From: Crotophaga sulcirostris
Taxonomy: Eukaryota; Chordata; Aves; Cuculiformes; Crotophagidae
DNA: 64,000 nucleotides
Assembly (NCBI GenBank): GCA_013397455.1
Contig: VYZB01000373.1
Location: 716,894 to 780,893, forward strand
Reading direction: 5' to 3'
Shown: positions 28,640-57,185 of the stretch, piece by piece
How the letters are laid out: every line of letters begins with the position of its first letter
How positions within the stretch are numbered: position 1 is the stretch's first letter
Program-made: the position numbers and the translations under genes
The notes under the pieces: generated by a model
What the model was told of the DNA's origin: nothing
Databases searched by the model: none
The model's input: only the letters and a program-made list of their open reading frames with translations

Positions 28640-29035
28640 GTCAACTGGAAGGTGATCAAATTTACAGGGTTCAAGGACCTGACATACGAAGAAAGGTTGA
28701 AGGAACTGGGTATTCTCCACCTAGAAAAGAGAAGTCTTGGGAGGGTGAGGAGCATCTAATCACAATCTTCCCATTCCTACTGGGCTGTTTAACAGAAGAT
28801 GGAAGTGCCCTTTTCACAAGGATACACGATGAAATGAAAACAAGGTCATGGGCCACAGAGTTATTTCAGAGAAATTTTGTCTTGACATAAGAAAAAAGCA
28901 ATTCTTTGCCATGAGAACAATTAAACAATGGAATAGGTTGCCCAGAGAAGTAATGGACTTTCCCTCACTTGAATTATTCAAGTTTTAGTTTAAGCCTGAC
29001 AAGGTCCTAAGTAACCTAATCTAGGGTCCTTCTTT
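28640..29035 (+). repeat. Old, diverged CR1-like fragment
   Basis: Weak but ordered CR1 3' landmarks: GGAACTGGGTATTCTCCACCT, then AGAAAAGAGAAG, then GCAATTCTTTGCCATGAGAAC and GAATAGGTTGCCCAGAGAAG. It has many substitutions and no tail repeat, so it is older than the other copies. It is antisense to ANO10. Confidence 0.7.
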
Positions 29036-32000
29036 CAGCAGAAGCCTGGATCAAAGACTCTCCACAGATCCCTTCCTTCCTTTCTACAATTCAGCATGTG
29101 AAAGACTGAGGCTACTCTATTTTAAAGTAGTACCTGTCACAAACACAGAAATAATTTCGCAAAAAAATAGCTTTATGCACAGCTCTTTTGCTTGAACTTT
29201 GCCCTGTTATTAAATCCATTATTCTCAATGGATTTACACATGTGTAGAAGCTGATGCTGTCTATTTTTCTCCTGGGTTTTTTTACAGTTTCTTTACTATG
29301 TAAAGTTGGCCAACATATAAGTGTACTTTGCATATTCACTAAATCCCAGACTCGTCCTAAATTCCACACAAATAAAGCTGTTTGTTTCACACATGCAGAA
29401 CATTGTACCACGCAGAACCAGGCCTCAGTTCCACCCTGCTGCAACATTAGTCCTACATGTTATTGCTAAGAAACATGCCAACTAGTAGCGTTTCTTAAAA
29501 AGTAAAAGTAAACCCCACCCCCTAGATTTATCAGCAGAAAACAGGTAGCACTGAAATCTGTTGCAAAGCATTTAAGAATTTTTTTTAAAGGGAAATTATT
29601 TTGACTTAACAAGCCACCTAAAATTGCTTTTGCTCAGGAAGTGGATTCAAAAGATCTTCAGCTGCACTCAGGATGCAATGCTTACTAATTTCCAATTTAT
29701 CTAGAAGGCAAAGTATGATGATGCCTAAAACCAGTTGATAAGTATACCTTCTCATCTACTAGAATCCAAATTGCTCAACTCTGGTAGTATTTCCCAGTTT
29801 CTTTGGCAGGTTATTTCAGAAACAACTGTCAAGTTTACAGCTGAGTTGACTGAGTGTTGAGGCCATTACATTAAGAGTGCTCAGAAGCTTGAAGAGCTCC
29901 TACTGCACACCAGGAGGCCTTTCATGAAGAAATATACTTAATAAAAATGGAACACTAGAGAAAAGTAGATGTACCAGGCAACTCTCACCACTTTGATTTT
30001 GGATCAGCTATCACTTTTAAACATAACACAACTACCTTTTCAGCTTTATTAACAAGCTATCATTTTTGCTTGCCAGCTCCTCCTCACCCAGAAAAAAAAT
30101 AAAGCTGAAGGAAGGGTTACTTCCTTTATTCCACTCCATATCTCTTACAGAACTTACTTTTAAATATATATATTTAAGAAACTCATGAAGATCTATTTCA
30201 AGTCCTTATGAAGACTCCGTGAAATCAAATCCATACGGTACAATATTTTATTAAGCCATGTTTATTACAAATACGCCAGTCCTGTCCTTACACTAAGGTT
30301 CTCATTTTCACCTATAACAGAGCTGATAACATTCTTCCCAAGATCGTATTTGTAAGGTCAAACTTTATATTACAACTACCAAGAAGGTCCTTCATTATTA
30401 CTTAGTATTTCCAAGCGAATCCCCAAATGCTTCGATGTGGCGTAAAACATCCGGGCTAAGTGTACCTCTGCATAAAAGTCTTCCAATAGTTTACTACAGA
30501 TCAGTGCTGAACACACAATGAGTTACTTTTGGAGATTAGGATACACTCACATTAAGCTCTGCTTTACAGTTATTGCTTCAAAACACCCCTACTCACATTC
30601 TGTTTTTAAAAAAAAACAAAACAGTACTAAGAGTTGTACACACAGTCAATTTCTCAGATTCAGCTTTCAGAGTAGTCCTGAAACTGATTCAGTTAGCATT
30701 CTTCAAATTTGTGAGAGTCTAATTAAAAAGAAATAGTCACCAGGATCTAAACTCTTTGTGAATAATTTTCAAAGAAAAATAAAAAAGCACTGCAGAATTG
30801 AGGTCACACCTTGTTACACCTCTCCCCCAACTATTCTCCAGATTTCTTCAGAGTCGTTTCCTCAGTTTGTTCAAATCAGTGTAAGAAGTCAGATGTGATT
30901 TTACACAAGTACAGACACTTGGTTGGAATGTCCTACTTTGCACCCCTGGTTCATACCAGAAGTATGTGTCTATGTAGAGACTGAAGAACTAAACACACTA
31001 TGAGTTATAACTACTTTAAAATTCTGTTAATGAGGGCTTATTGTTCCCTGCTTTAAGGACATTCACCTACTTTGTTTGAAAAACTGCACTTGCTGCACTC
31101 AGCATCCATCCATAAGTAAAAGAGGGGCGTTCCATGATTCTGCTCCTGGTTCAAATCATGTTGCCATGGAAGCAGATGTTGAATTGATGAAAATAGGTCA
31201 ACTGTTCAAAAAAAGACCAGTCTTAATACTTAAAAAAAAAATCATTAAGTGTTATTATTTTAATGCTGACCATTATTTGTTATGAAATACTCGAAATTTT
31301 ATTCTATTTAATTAGCATTTACTTTGCTGATGCCTATGTATTCCCACCAAAAGCGCAGACAGCAGTAGAGCTACTGTTGTTAATGAAAAAAATTATTTTG
31401 CCTAAATCTACAAGTGCCGAGTACAGAATCCTTGCAAGAATACCACACACAGTTCTTCATTAAGTCTGTACTAAGTGATACGTTGCCATATAAACATATT
31501 TCCTTTTGAAGAGTATTAGTATTATTTTTAAAAAAGAACTCACATTTTTGGGGAAAAAAATAGGACACTGCTAATATCTGTGCTTGGTTTTGGTAAGAAG
31601 AGTGCTTTTTTTATTTACTATTAACCTGCAGTCTCAATTACTTAAATCTGACAAAAATGTTTAACGAAAGCTAAGATTTAAGTAGTTTACCCCATCAGTT
31701 GAACATGTGAAGGCATACATGGCCTAGTAAAAGAAATTTGTGTTCTTTTAACATTTTCACACTGCCTGATGTTGGCAACAGCACATAAACACACCATAAA
31801 ACTCTCATCTCCACCTGCAGCAAACACCAGAAAGTAAAATAACTCACCTCTGTCATGTGTTCCTGAATCTCACTAGGTGATCTAAAATGCATTTCTATCA
31901 ACACCCTGACACATCCAGCAGAATTATTTCCTCTCTTCATACTGATTCGCTTTAGATGGACCAGGTTTGTTCTAGAGCTCTAAGAGTGATGTATTCTGTT

Positions 32001-32699
32001 TCTGAATTGTTCTTTAAGACTGAATGCACAGTTTAACTATTAATAAATATAGTAAAGGTGCATAGGAATACTGGCAATAGGTGAGATTTGTGCTCCTCTG
32101 GTACTTTAAGGATCTTCCTATAGATGAAGCAATACTTACAGTAGAAAGATTCAGTGGTGTGGAATCCCACAAATTTAATCCAGCACAAACCTACAGTACT
32201 GCTGTGTGTCTTCCACATAGAGTTGCTTCTGTTCTGCTCCCTTTCACCAGTGAACTGGGCCAGACAGCTTCTCCCAGATCAATTCCCTAATCTGATTCAT
32301 CACGCACCAGATAAAAGTAAGTGACTGTGTAACAGATAAGATGGGAATAAATACCCAGGAAGCAAAAGCAAAACCAGTCCCAACTCTTTAAGCTGCCGTA
32401 AACCCATACTGCTGACATTTAGTAATACAGTTTTCACAATACGGATATGTTGTCCAGTAAAGAACCACAGCATTACATTTAAATTGCCAAATTAGCTTTA
32501 TATTAAAATATCTCACTGAGGTTAACACCAATGTGCACACATACATCAGGCTGTCTGTAGATTCAGACTTCAGTAAACCAGTTGGCACTCTGGAAGCCTT
32601 AAAGTTTGGGAAAGAAAACTCAAAGCAAGCTCATAATTCATTGCATAACCCATAATATCTGTAAAAACAGCAAAGTATGTGCTCTTGCTGCACCTCTGC
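29036..32699. other. Intron 11 sequence, no feature seen
   Basis: AT-rich non-coding sequence. No repeat or exon was recognised on either strand. Confidence 0.6.
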
Positions 32700-33610
32700 A
32701 AGGTGATGCAATTTAAAGTCTGCTGATGACATGAAACTGTGGGGAGCGGTTCACACTCTAGAGGGCAGGGAGGCCCTGCAGGGGGATCTGGACAGATTGG
32801 AGAGCTGAGCAATCACCAACCATATGAAGCTTAACAAGGGCAAGTGCCAGGTTTTGCACCTGGGACACAGCAACCCTGGATATACACACAGACTGGGGAG
32901 CCAGAGGCTGGAGAGCAGTCCTGTGGAAAGGGACCTGGGAGTTCTGGTCGACAGCAAGTTGAACAGGAGCCAACAGTGAGCCCTGGCAGCCAAGAGGACC
33001 AACTGTGTCCTGGGGTGCATCAAGCACAGCATTGCCAGCCAGGCAAAGGAGGGGATTGTCCCACTCCACTCTGCACTGGTGCAGCCCCATCTGGAATATT
33101 GTGTTCAGTTTGGGGCACCACAGTATAAAAAGGACAACAAAATACTGGAGAGTGTCCAAAGGAGGCCACAAGGCTGGTGAAGGGTTTAGAAGATAAATCA
33201 TATGAGGAGCGGCTGAAGTCACTTGGTGTGTTCAGCCTGGAGAAGAGGAGACTGAGGGGGGACCTCATAGCCACCTACTGTTTCCTCACAAGGGGAGGAG
33301 GAGGAGCAGGCACTGATCTCTTCTCTCTGCTGACCAAAGATAGGACTCACGGAAATGGCAGGAAGATATGCCAAGGGAGGTTTAGGTTGGACATTTGGAA
33401 GAGGTTCTTCACCCAGAGGGCGGTGGAGCACTGGCACAGCTCCTCAGGGAAGCAGTCACGGCACCAAGCCTGACAATATTCAAGAAGCATTTGGACAATG
33501 CCCTCAGACACACGGTGTGAATGCTGAGTTTGTCCTGTGCAGGGACAGGAGTTGGACTGAACGATCCTTGTGGGTCCCTTCCAACTCAGGTCATTCTCTG
33601 ATTCTATGAT
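32700..33610 (+). repeat. CR1 LINE 3' end, a different subfamily
   Basis: It begins GATGACATGAAACTGTGGGG (the FADD-type region), carries the CR1 ORF2 C-terminal frame [20 protein letters not shown], and ends GTCCCTTCCAACTCAGG then ATTCTCTGATTCTATGA. The GGGGGAGGAG insert and the final 60 bp differ from the other copies here, which suggests a separate subfamily. It lies in intron 11, antisense, about 0.7 kb from exon 11. Confidence 0.9.
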
Positions 33611-34304
33611 TAACAACTACACATGGACAATCTAGACTATTTGCCACAAGAAGAGTAATCCAATCCCTAAAAGCTGAAAAAAAATAATGTTGTATTGCAA
33701 TGCAATACAAGAAAGCTCCGAAAAAAAGATACATCAGGGAAAAGTCTTACAGTCTCAGTTATTAGATAAGATGCACATAGTCATCCCTGCTTGCATGAAG
33801 AGAAATGACACTCAATTGTTTACCACCAGAATTAACAAAAGATTAAACCCAAAGGGTGTTATAATCATCAGCATTTGTAGTCATCATAGGTAATTGTTTC
33901 TGATAAGGCTTACAGGAAACAACCATAAAGATCATGTAGGAGGTCTTTGTAAGATATTCTGGGGTCACAAACCAAGTAGAGAAACAACCAGTTCACAAAA
34001 ATATGGTTATTTTGCTTCTTGAAATAGCACTATTCAATTCTTGAAATATGTGAAGCAATAAATACACAATATCTTGCAAATGTATGGAAAAGGATGTCAA
34101 TAACATTCACAGTACAAGAAATCACAGACTAAAAAAAAAAAGAAATCAAAAAGCAACACTTTGAAACACTTCTTTGGTAGGGAAATCTTCATTTCCATTT
34201 AATATATGGAGCAAAATAATAAAAATCTACATCCTGGTATCATTCCCACTGCTGTTCATGTTATTTGCCACAAAAACACAAGCACTGCTTGAAGGCAGAC
34301 TTAC

Positions 34305-51305
<17,001 letters not shown>

Positions 51306-51979
51306 CTTTTGAGAGCTTGCTAAGTACAAAACCAGAACAAAAACAGCAGTGTTAAAAGAGCATTTAGTACAATCTAAAAAACTTTACTAAAGTGAGTTAC
51401 ATACACCTGTGTTTAGCAAAGTAGCAGGTGCCCATTTCTGTGGACCTGCTGGAAGGAGCAGTTTGAGTAACCTCTCCAATTGTCACTTGGCAAGATGTTA
51501 CCTTTCTCCAGTGACATTTATGCCCTACTCCAAGCAGGAAAATTGTTGTTGCTATGTATAGCAAAGTAATTGTGATGAAAAGAAGTAATAAGGAGCAACT
51601 TTAACAAAAAGCAACCACTTGCAACTTCCTACAGTGTATTACTTGTCAGAAAATGAAAACATAAACAGAAGAGAACATTAGTCAAACTGATAACCACACC
51701 TAATAAGCTTTCCTGCTAAGCGTGTGCAAACGCGTTGTATGCTTAAGGAGAAACTTCCTCAGTTAATGTTGTGAAGCTTTAACCATATCAAGGAAACTTA
51801 TACCCCACTGGGCAGGTGAGCAGGGCACCTATCATTTAGATAGGCAAATTATGCATAAAGCAGTTAAATGACTTCTTAAAAGATATATAACAAGCATTCT
51901 GTGACAAAGTCCAGCTGCAAAGTGTTGAACATCACCATAGCTTCGTATGTAAATAACCCAAATGATCAAAGTGAACCTT

Positions 51980-52105
51980 CATAGAATCACAGAATCATTT
52001 AAGTCAGAAAAGACTTCTAGATCACCAAGACCAACTGCAAACCTAGAACTGCCAACTCCAACATAAAAAACAGGTCCCCAAGTGCCACATCTACAGGCTT
52101 ATACA
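51980..52105 (-). repeat. Short CR1 3' end
   Basis: It starts with ATAGAATCACAGAATC, the reverse of the CR1 tail, then AGTCAGAAAAGACTTCTAG and CCCCAAGTGCCACATCTAC. Only about 125 bp remain. It lies in ANO10 intron 1. Confidence 0.8.
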
Positions 52106-52481
52106 CGGGTTCGCGTGTACAAATACTCAAAATTGAATTCTAACAGACAATATCATGGCCAAAGCAAACAGGTTCTGTAAATTGTAAAAACAAATACGTA
52201 AATTGTCTTCAGATTGCATTTAATGAATCTAGAATTGTAATACGGGGTCCTTTTTGTGCTCCCAGCTGAGAAGCACTTTTATTGCTAGCAATAAAGAACG
52301 TGTTCAGCTAGCAAGCACTTCTGCTGCGTTATTTTCCCCCAGTACCCACACATGAACTAGAAGAAAAACGCAAGGAAATTGATTTCAGTAACACCAGCAC
52401 ATGTAAAATAAGCTTGCCAATACCCTTCACTCTTCCTTCTTCTTCCCTTCCGCTTCTCCTCCCTTCCACCCTTCCTCTTCA

Positions 52482-52884
52482 GGTTGGAGCACCTCTGCTA
52501 TAAGGACAGGCTGAGAGAGTTGGGGTTGTTCAGCCTGGAGAAGAGAAGGCTCTGGTGGGGCCTTACAGTGGCCTTACAGTACCTGAAGGGGCTACAGGAA
52601 AGCTGGGGAGGGACTTTTTACAAGGACAAGTAGCGAGAGGAGAAGGGGAATGGCTTTAAATTAGAAGGGGAAAGATTTAGATTAGACATTAGGAAGAAAT
52701 TCTTCATGCTGAGGGTGGTGAGACACTGGCACAGGTTGCCCAGGGAAGCTGTGGCTGCCCCCTTCCTGGAAGTGTTCAAGGCCTTGAGCAGCCTGGGCTG
52801 GTGGGAGGTGTCCCTGCCCATGGCAGGGGCGTTGGAACTGGATGATCTTTAAGGTCCCTTCCAACCCAAACCATTCTATGATTC
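52482..52884 (+). repeat. CR1 LINE 3' end, 5'-truncated
   Basis: Very similar to the copies at 12.7 and 41.3 kb, ending CCATTCTATGATTC. It has a small deletion in the segment that reads GGCCAGGTTGGATGGGGCC in the relatives (here GGCC only). It lies in ANO10 intron 1, antisense. Confidence 0.92.
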
Positions 52885-54654
52885 ATTTCCCAGTGAGTTA
52901 ATAACGACGAGACTATTCTCTGCCTGAAATGCCAGGGCAGGAGGGGATGTCAGCTCCCAAACCACTTTCCAGGACACGCATCACAAAGGTTATAAGTGGG
53001 AACAGGAGTTTATTTTATTTCTCTCAATCCGGTTCAGAGTAGATGTTCAGAAGCATTAACGCGGTGCGCAAGCAGAGCCAGGAGCAGGCTGATGCAATCC
53101 TCAGTTTAGCTTGAGAAAACATCCCCTGAAGCCTACCAAAGTAAAGTGAGAGCCACAGAAAGCAGCAAATCCCCTACGTTGTGTGGAGAGCCGGATACAT
53201 AATGATTATGGCTAAGAAAATAATAACCTTTGCCAGGCACAGGAAAGCAGCGAACTGTCATACACACAAAGAAGGCTTTCTCAAGAGCAAACTGAAAAGT
53301 TTTAGGAATGGGGTTTTTCTCTCTTGGTCTTGGTGATGAATTGTTTTCTCATGTATTTTGATCTTGGCATCCAAAAAACTCCAAAACATTTCCTAGTTTA
53401 TAATTCTTGCTCTTGAGTTTCCAAAGCCTTTTTTTTGTTTCAGCCTTTGAGAAGAAAGGACTCTCCTCAAGGTCACATATCACTCAGGGTGCAACACTCA
53501 AAGAATGGGGCAGCAGGAATACACACAGGGTGAGCCGTCCCTGTTTCCCCAGGAGCGAGAATTTGGAGAATGAGAGCCAGGACCGGGTCAACACAAAAGA
53601 GGAGCAGGTGGTTGCATGGTATTTTCAAACGTGTTACACTTCTCCATGCCAACCCTTCTTTTTCCCCTCCAAAAACTGATCTGCTGTGCTTCTTGGCCAG
53701 CAATGGGAAAGAGAGCCAGAGACAGCCAGGGCACAAGTGGTGCCTTGAACGTGCAAGAGCAGCAGGCAAGAACTGTGCCGAAAGGACCCAAAAGGAGCCC
53801 TAACAAGGGGCTGTGCTCAGTGCTATAGAGGACATGGGGAACCCGTGGGGACACCATGAAGGCCCACCATATGAGCTGCAGAAAGCTTCCTCCCCCCAGA
53901 TGCATTCCTTCCTGGTCCCAGAGCTGGTGATCAGCTAGTCCCTCAGCATCTGAACAAGACCTGCCTCCTCGTCCCACAGGCTGGTCACGCCTGCCAGCAG
54001 ATGCCCAAGCCTTGTTCTCCCTCAATCTGGAGCCATCTCAGGAGCTTCTGAGAGCAGCCGCATGCCTCTGGTCTGATCCACCTTGGGACAAGAATCCTTT
54101 CTGTGCCTGGCGGGACACTGCTGGCTGCTTCAAAGCACTGGGAACTCTTGCAACATCTCTACATCCCATTTCTTAGAGCTGCTGCACCTGGCTCTCCAGG
54201 AGATGAGGGCAGAAAGCTCTGCCATGCTCCTCAAGTGCTCCTCTAAAAGATATTCCCTTGGTCTTCCACTGGGGTCAGTGGTTCTTCTCAGCTCCTGAGG
54301 AGCGGGCATCTATTCCCAGAGGGCTGAAGTAGCACTTCCATCTATCAGATGGGGTGTCAACACGGCCCCACCAGAAGCTGGCCTTGCAGTGAAGAACCTC
54401 CAGCAGCTTCCTCCAACCTCCACTCTTCCTCCCTCCAAGGAGTTCCACCACCTCTTCAAGGATTTTCTCTCAGATGGCTGTCTTGCTGCAGGACAGGGCA
54501 TTTTTTCCCTTTATCCTGCCCTGGGGCATCATAGGATGGCAATATTTCAACGGGGTTTGCAGTTTGTCTCACCTGCCAGTTCATATGCACACAGTTCTAC
54601 AGAATTTGGATTTACAGCTCTGGACCCAAGTTATGTATGTCCTAAAAAGAAATC
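52885..54654. other. Intron 1 segment with GC-richer unexplained part
   Basis: About 53450-54550 is clearly GC-richer than the intron average and carries overlapping open frames on both strands (up to 145 codons). It is not CR1 and not part of the CpG island by CpG density. It could be an unrecognised repeat or an alternative first exon region. Confidence 0.5.
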
Positions 54655-54662
54655 TACAAGAT

Positions 54663-54868
54663 CAGGGGTTTCAAACTCATGGCCCGCGGGCCCAATCTGG
54701 CCCTCCACCTTGTTTTACGCAGCCCATATCTTGTTTCTACCCAGCAGCAGTGCTAAGCTCCTTGCCCCTACGCTCCCACCCGTGCACCAGTCACGTGTGC
54801 AGCGTGTGTGATGCGCATTATGCTGCAGGAGCAGGAGAACAGCGGTAACTGTGAGTTTGACACCCCTG
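54663..54868. mobile_element. hAT-type MITE with terminal inverted repeats
   Basis: The element begins CAGGGGTTTCAAACTCA and ends TGAGTTTGACACCCCTG; the 17-bp terminal inverted repeats differ at one position. It is flanked by 8-bp direct repeats TACAAGAT (54655-54662) and TACTAGAT (54869-54876), 7 of 8 identical, the target-site length of hAT transposons. At 206 bp and without coding capacity it is a non-autonomous deletion derivative or MITE. CAGGGGTGTCAAACTCA-type ends are known from vertebrate hAT elements. It lies in ANO10 intron 1. Confidence 0.88.
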
Positions 54869-55468
54869 TACTAGATTAATAAAGTATTAAAAACCTCTTA
54901 GATGCAAATCTGCACAAGCAGAATGAATCGGGCAAAGGAAAACATAATCAACCATTATGCACTGTAATTGTAATTGCAAATGATTGATGACAGTGTCTTG
55001 ACGAGTCACTCCACCTTACCGCATCACTTTCCATGAACAGTTCTATTTTTTAAAAGAAAGATAAGGCCTCCCACATTGTGCATATTGCAAGTTCTATGGA
55101 ATTTAAATAAAGAAAAGCACTAGATAGTCATTAAGCATTGCTAGTTAACGATATCACTTGAGAAAACAGTTATCTCCTGAGAACAGCCTCTGCATAAACA
55201 GCATGCTACCCAGTAAACTTGGCTCCTATCATTTATTAAGAATCATTGTCCTTGGCAGAGTGACTAAGATTAGTTATTTTTAGGTTTCTTATTACTGAAA
55301 AATTAGAACAGGGCTGAAAGCACTTTTCCAACCTGCGTTTGTGATTTCCTGTACCAGAGAGTCGGCAGTTTAATGCCTAGCACATGGGCTGTAACTCAGC
55401 TTCTTCGTCCATACTTCTGCACAGAGTAACTCACAACAAGCCCAGCAGAGTGGTGAACAGGGACGAAA

Positions 55469-55502
55469 GAATCATAGAATCATTAAGGTTAGAAAAGACT
55501 TC
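55469..55502 (-). repeat. Isolated CR1 3' tail
   Basis: AGAATCATAGAATCATTAAGG plus GTTAGAAAAGACTTC is the last ~30 bp of a CR1, in the same orientation as the CR1 at 55695 and separated from it by the duplicated flank. It may be the true 3' terminus of a read-through insertion. Confidence 0.7.
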
Positions 55503-55536
55503 TTTCATCCACAATCTGGGTTTGCTGAATACATTA

Positions 55537-55694
55537 TAGTCTACTGATGTACCTTTGCAAAGGACAGAGGCCCTGAGATAATGGAATGAAATCTAAAAAC
55601 ATCAACTAAATGCCACAGAAGAGTGTTTGTGTATATGCTGCATGTATAACAACAACAGAGATTTCACATTCCAATCAAAATATTTTCCTCTGGG
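55537..55694 (-). repeat. Inverted copy of the 45325-45480 flank
   Basis: See 45325-45480. The two copies share the exact junction with a CR1 3' end: GATTCTATG then CCGAGACAAAAATATTTTGAT in one, GATTCTATA then CCCAGAGGAAAATATTTTGAT in the other, in matched orientation. Confidence 0.9.
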
Positions 55695-56090
55695 TATAGA
55701 ATCACTAAGGTTGGAAAAGACCCAGAAGACCAGCCCAGGACCACTGTGCCTACTAAACCATGTCCCTAAGTGCCACACCAAGACATTTTTTGAACACCTC
55801 CAGGGATGGTGACTCCACCACTTCCCTGGGCAGCCTGTTCCAATGCTTCAGTGCTCTTTCAGTAAGCACATTTTTCCTCATATCCAACCCAAACCACCCC
55901 TGACACAACTCGAGGCCGTTTCCTCTCATTCTATCACTTGCTACTTGGAGGAACAGACCAACACCCACCTCGCTACAACCTCCTTCCAGGCAGTTGTAGA
56001 CAGGGATAAGGTGTCCCCTCAGCCTTCTTTTCTCCAGGCTAAACCCCAGCTCCTCCCGAGACTCGCGCTGCAAACCCCTCACCCAGCCCT
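55695..56090 (-). repeat. CR1 LINE 3' end (right half of inverted pair)
   Basis: The minus strand carries CR1 ORF2 C-terminal coding remnants ([35 protein letters not shown]). It reaches about 100 bp further 5' than its partner at 45 kb, so the two copies have different 5' truncation points. It stops at the edge of the CpG island. Confidence 0.9.
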
Positions 56091-56425
56091 GCCGGGGCCA
56101 GAAGCCTCCAACTTCTCGGTGGGACTTGCACCTGGCCCTCTTTATCGAATTAGTGTAACGCCGTTCTCTTTGCTAAGAGGTTGCAGCTGTAAGCCAGAAC
56201 TCTGTTTTGCCGTGCCCAGCGGCACCACCCCGCCCCGCAACCCGCACCGGGGCCCGGAGCCCCTTGGCCGTGGGGCGGCGCCCCCAGGCCGCGGCGATCG
56301 GCAGCTCCCGCCCGCCCCCCGAGATCACCGGGGGGGCACCGGGCTGGCACCGCTCTCCTATGGCCGGGGCGGGGAGAAGGCTCGGCCGCCCCCCTTTCTG
56401 GTCGCCCCCCGCCTCTCCCCCCGGC

Positions 56426-56436
56426 GCTGACTCAGC
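56426..56436. promoter_or_regulatory. AP-1 / NF-E2 / antioxidant-response-like palindrome
   Basis: GCTGACTCAGC is a perfect 11-bp palindrome containing the TGACTCA AP-1 core and the TGACnnnGC antioxidant-response core, in the CpG island. If exon 1 ends at 56902 the site lies about 470 bp into intron 1. Occupancy is unknown. Confidence 0.35.
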
Positions 56437-56482
56437 CCCTCACGCCGGGCCGCCCTCCCTCCTCCCCGAGCCCGCACGAAGC

Positions 56483-56511
56483 GGGGGGGGGGCCCAGGGG
56501 CGGGGGGGGGG
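56483..56511 (+). other. G-quadruplex-prone G tract
   Basis: Runs of nine, four and ten or more guanines separated by one to four bases lie on the plus strand within the CpG island. They form a strong candidate G-quadruplex on the non-template strand for any plus-strand transcription and the template strand for ANO10. Confidence 0.6.
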
Positions 56512-56584
56512 AAGCGGCACGAGGCGGGCATGCGCCAGCGGCGGCGGGGGGGACACGACGACGCAGCACGAGCCCACGGCGTGG

Positions 56585-56593
56585 GGCGGGAAA
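56585..56593 (+). promoter_or_regulatory. E2F-like site
   Basis: GGCGGGAAA matches the E2F consensus. It is a single short motif in GC-rich DNA, so chance occurrence is possible. Confidence 0.25.
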
Positions 56594-56901
56594 AGCGAGG
56601 CGGGCACAGCGCACGAAGCGGGCACGAGCCCCGGGCGCTGCCGCGGCGGGAACCCAGAGGCGCGGCGGACAGCGCGCCGGGCACAGGCCGGCTCCCGCAG
56701 CTGAGCCGATGCGAGGCCCAGCATCAACCCCGCCCTCACGAATTCCGCTGGGCACGAATGAGTGAGGGGCGGCTCGGCACTGGCTCCGCGCCACGGCCGG
56801 GGTGGGCGGGTAAGGGGGGAGGCTCCTCCCCTCGCGGCGGCGGCGACGCAAGCAGGGAGAGCCCCTTCCCGCTGGGCGACGGCCGCCCGCTCCCCACTCA
56901 C

Positions 56902-57020
56902 CGCCGGCTCCACATCCGCAGGGCAGAACAGGGCAGGGCGGGAGGCGGGCCACGGCCGCAGGGAGCAGGCGGCAGGGGAGCGCCGGGGCGGCCCAGCGTG
57001 GCACCGCCCCCCGGCTGTGC
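56902..57020 (-). other. ANO10: Putative ANO10 non-coding exon 1 (5' UTR)
   Basis: Exon 2 has its own acceptor before the start codon, so an upstream non-coding exon is required. The best candidate donor is GGCG|GTGAGTGGG on the minus strand, with the exon ending at 56902 inside the CpG island. The 5' boundary (about 57.0 kb) is only a guess because no start-site signal is decisive. Human ANO10 also has a non-coding first exon. Confidence 0.45.
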
Positions 57021-57152
57021 TGGCCACACCCACGGCTACTGGCCGTGCCCATCGGCCGACGCTGGCCACGCCCCACGCCCCGTGGCCACGCCCCCCGCTA
57101 CTGCGGCCCGCAGTCGCCGCTCCGTGGCCCTGGCTGCCGCTGGCCACGCCCC
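57021..57152. promoter_or_regulatory. Cluster of TGGCCAC(A/G)CCC boxes (KLF/SP-type)
   Basis: Four copies of TGGCCACACCC or TGGCCACGCCC at 57021, 57063, 57083 and 57141, with further partial CACGCCC and GCCCACG elements between them. CCACRCCC is the classic KLF/SP recognition core. The cluster sits just upstream of the proposed minus-strand start, at the edge of the CpG island. It may also be a degenerate tandem repeat. Confidence 0.5.
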
Positions 57153-57185
57153 CAGCATCGGGGCCCCGCCCACGTACTGCCACTG

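Larger units (their letters stand above)
56150..57182. promoter_or_regulatory. CpG island, probable ANO10 promoter
   Basis: About 1 kb of very GC-rich, CpG-dense sequence inside an otherwise AT-rich window. It lies directly upstream of ANO10 exon 2 and contains the candidate exon 1 donor. It has several GC boxes (GGGCGGG near 56360, 56584 and 56803). Long open frames on both strands here are a by-product of few stop codons in GC-rich DNA. In mammals the ANO10 promoter is close to ABHD5 on the opposite strand. A plus-strand partner transcript is possible, but no ABHD5 coding sequence was recognised. Confidence 0.85.

Noticed and set aside
32758..33222. 154-codon minus-strand ORF
   Set aside because: Antisense of the CR1 copy at 32.7-33.6 kb.
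55843..56430. 195-codon plus-strand ORF
   Set aside because: The first part is antisense CR1 and the rest is CpG island.
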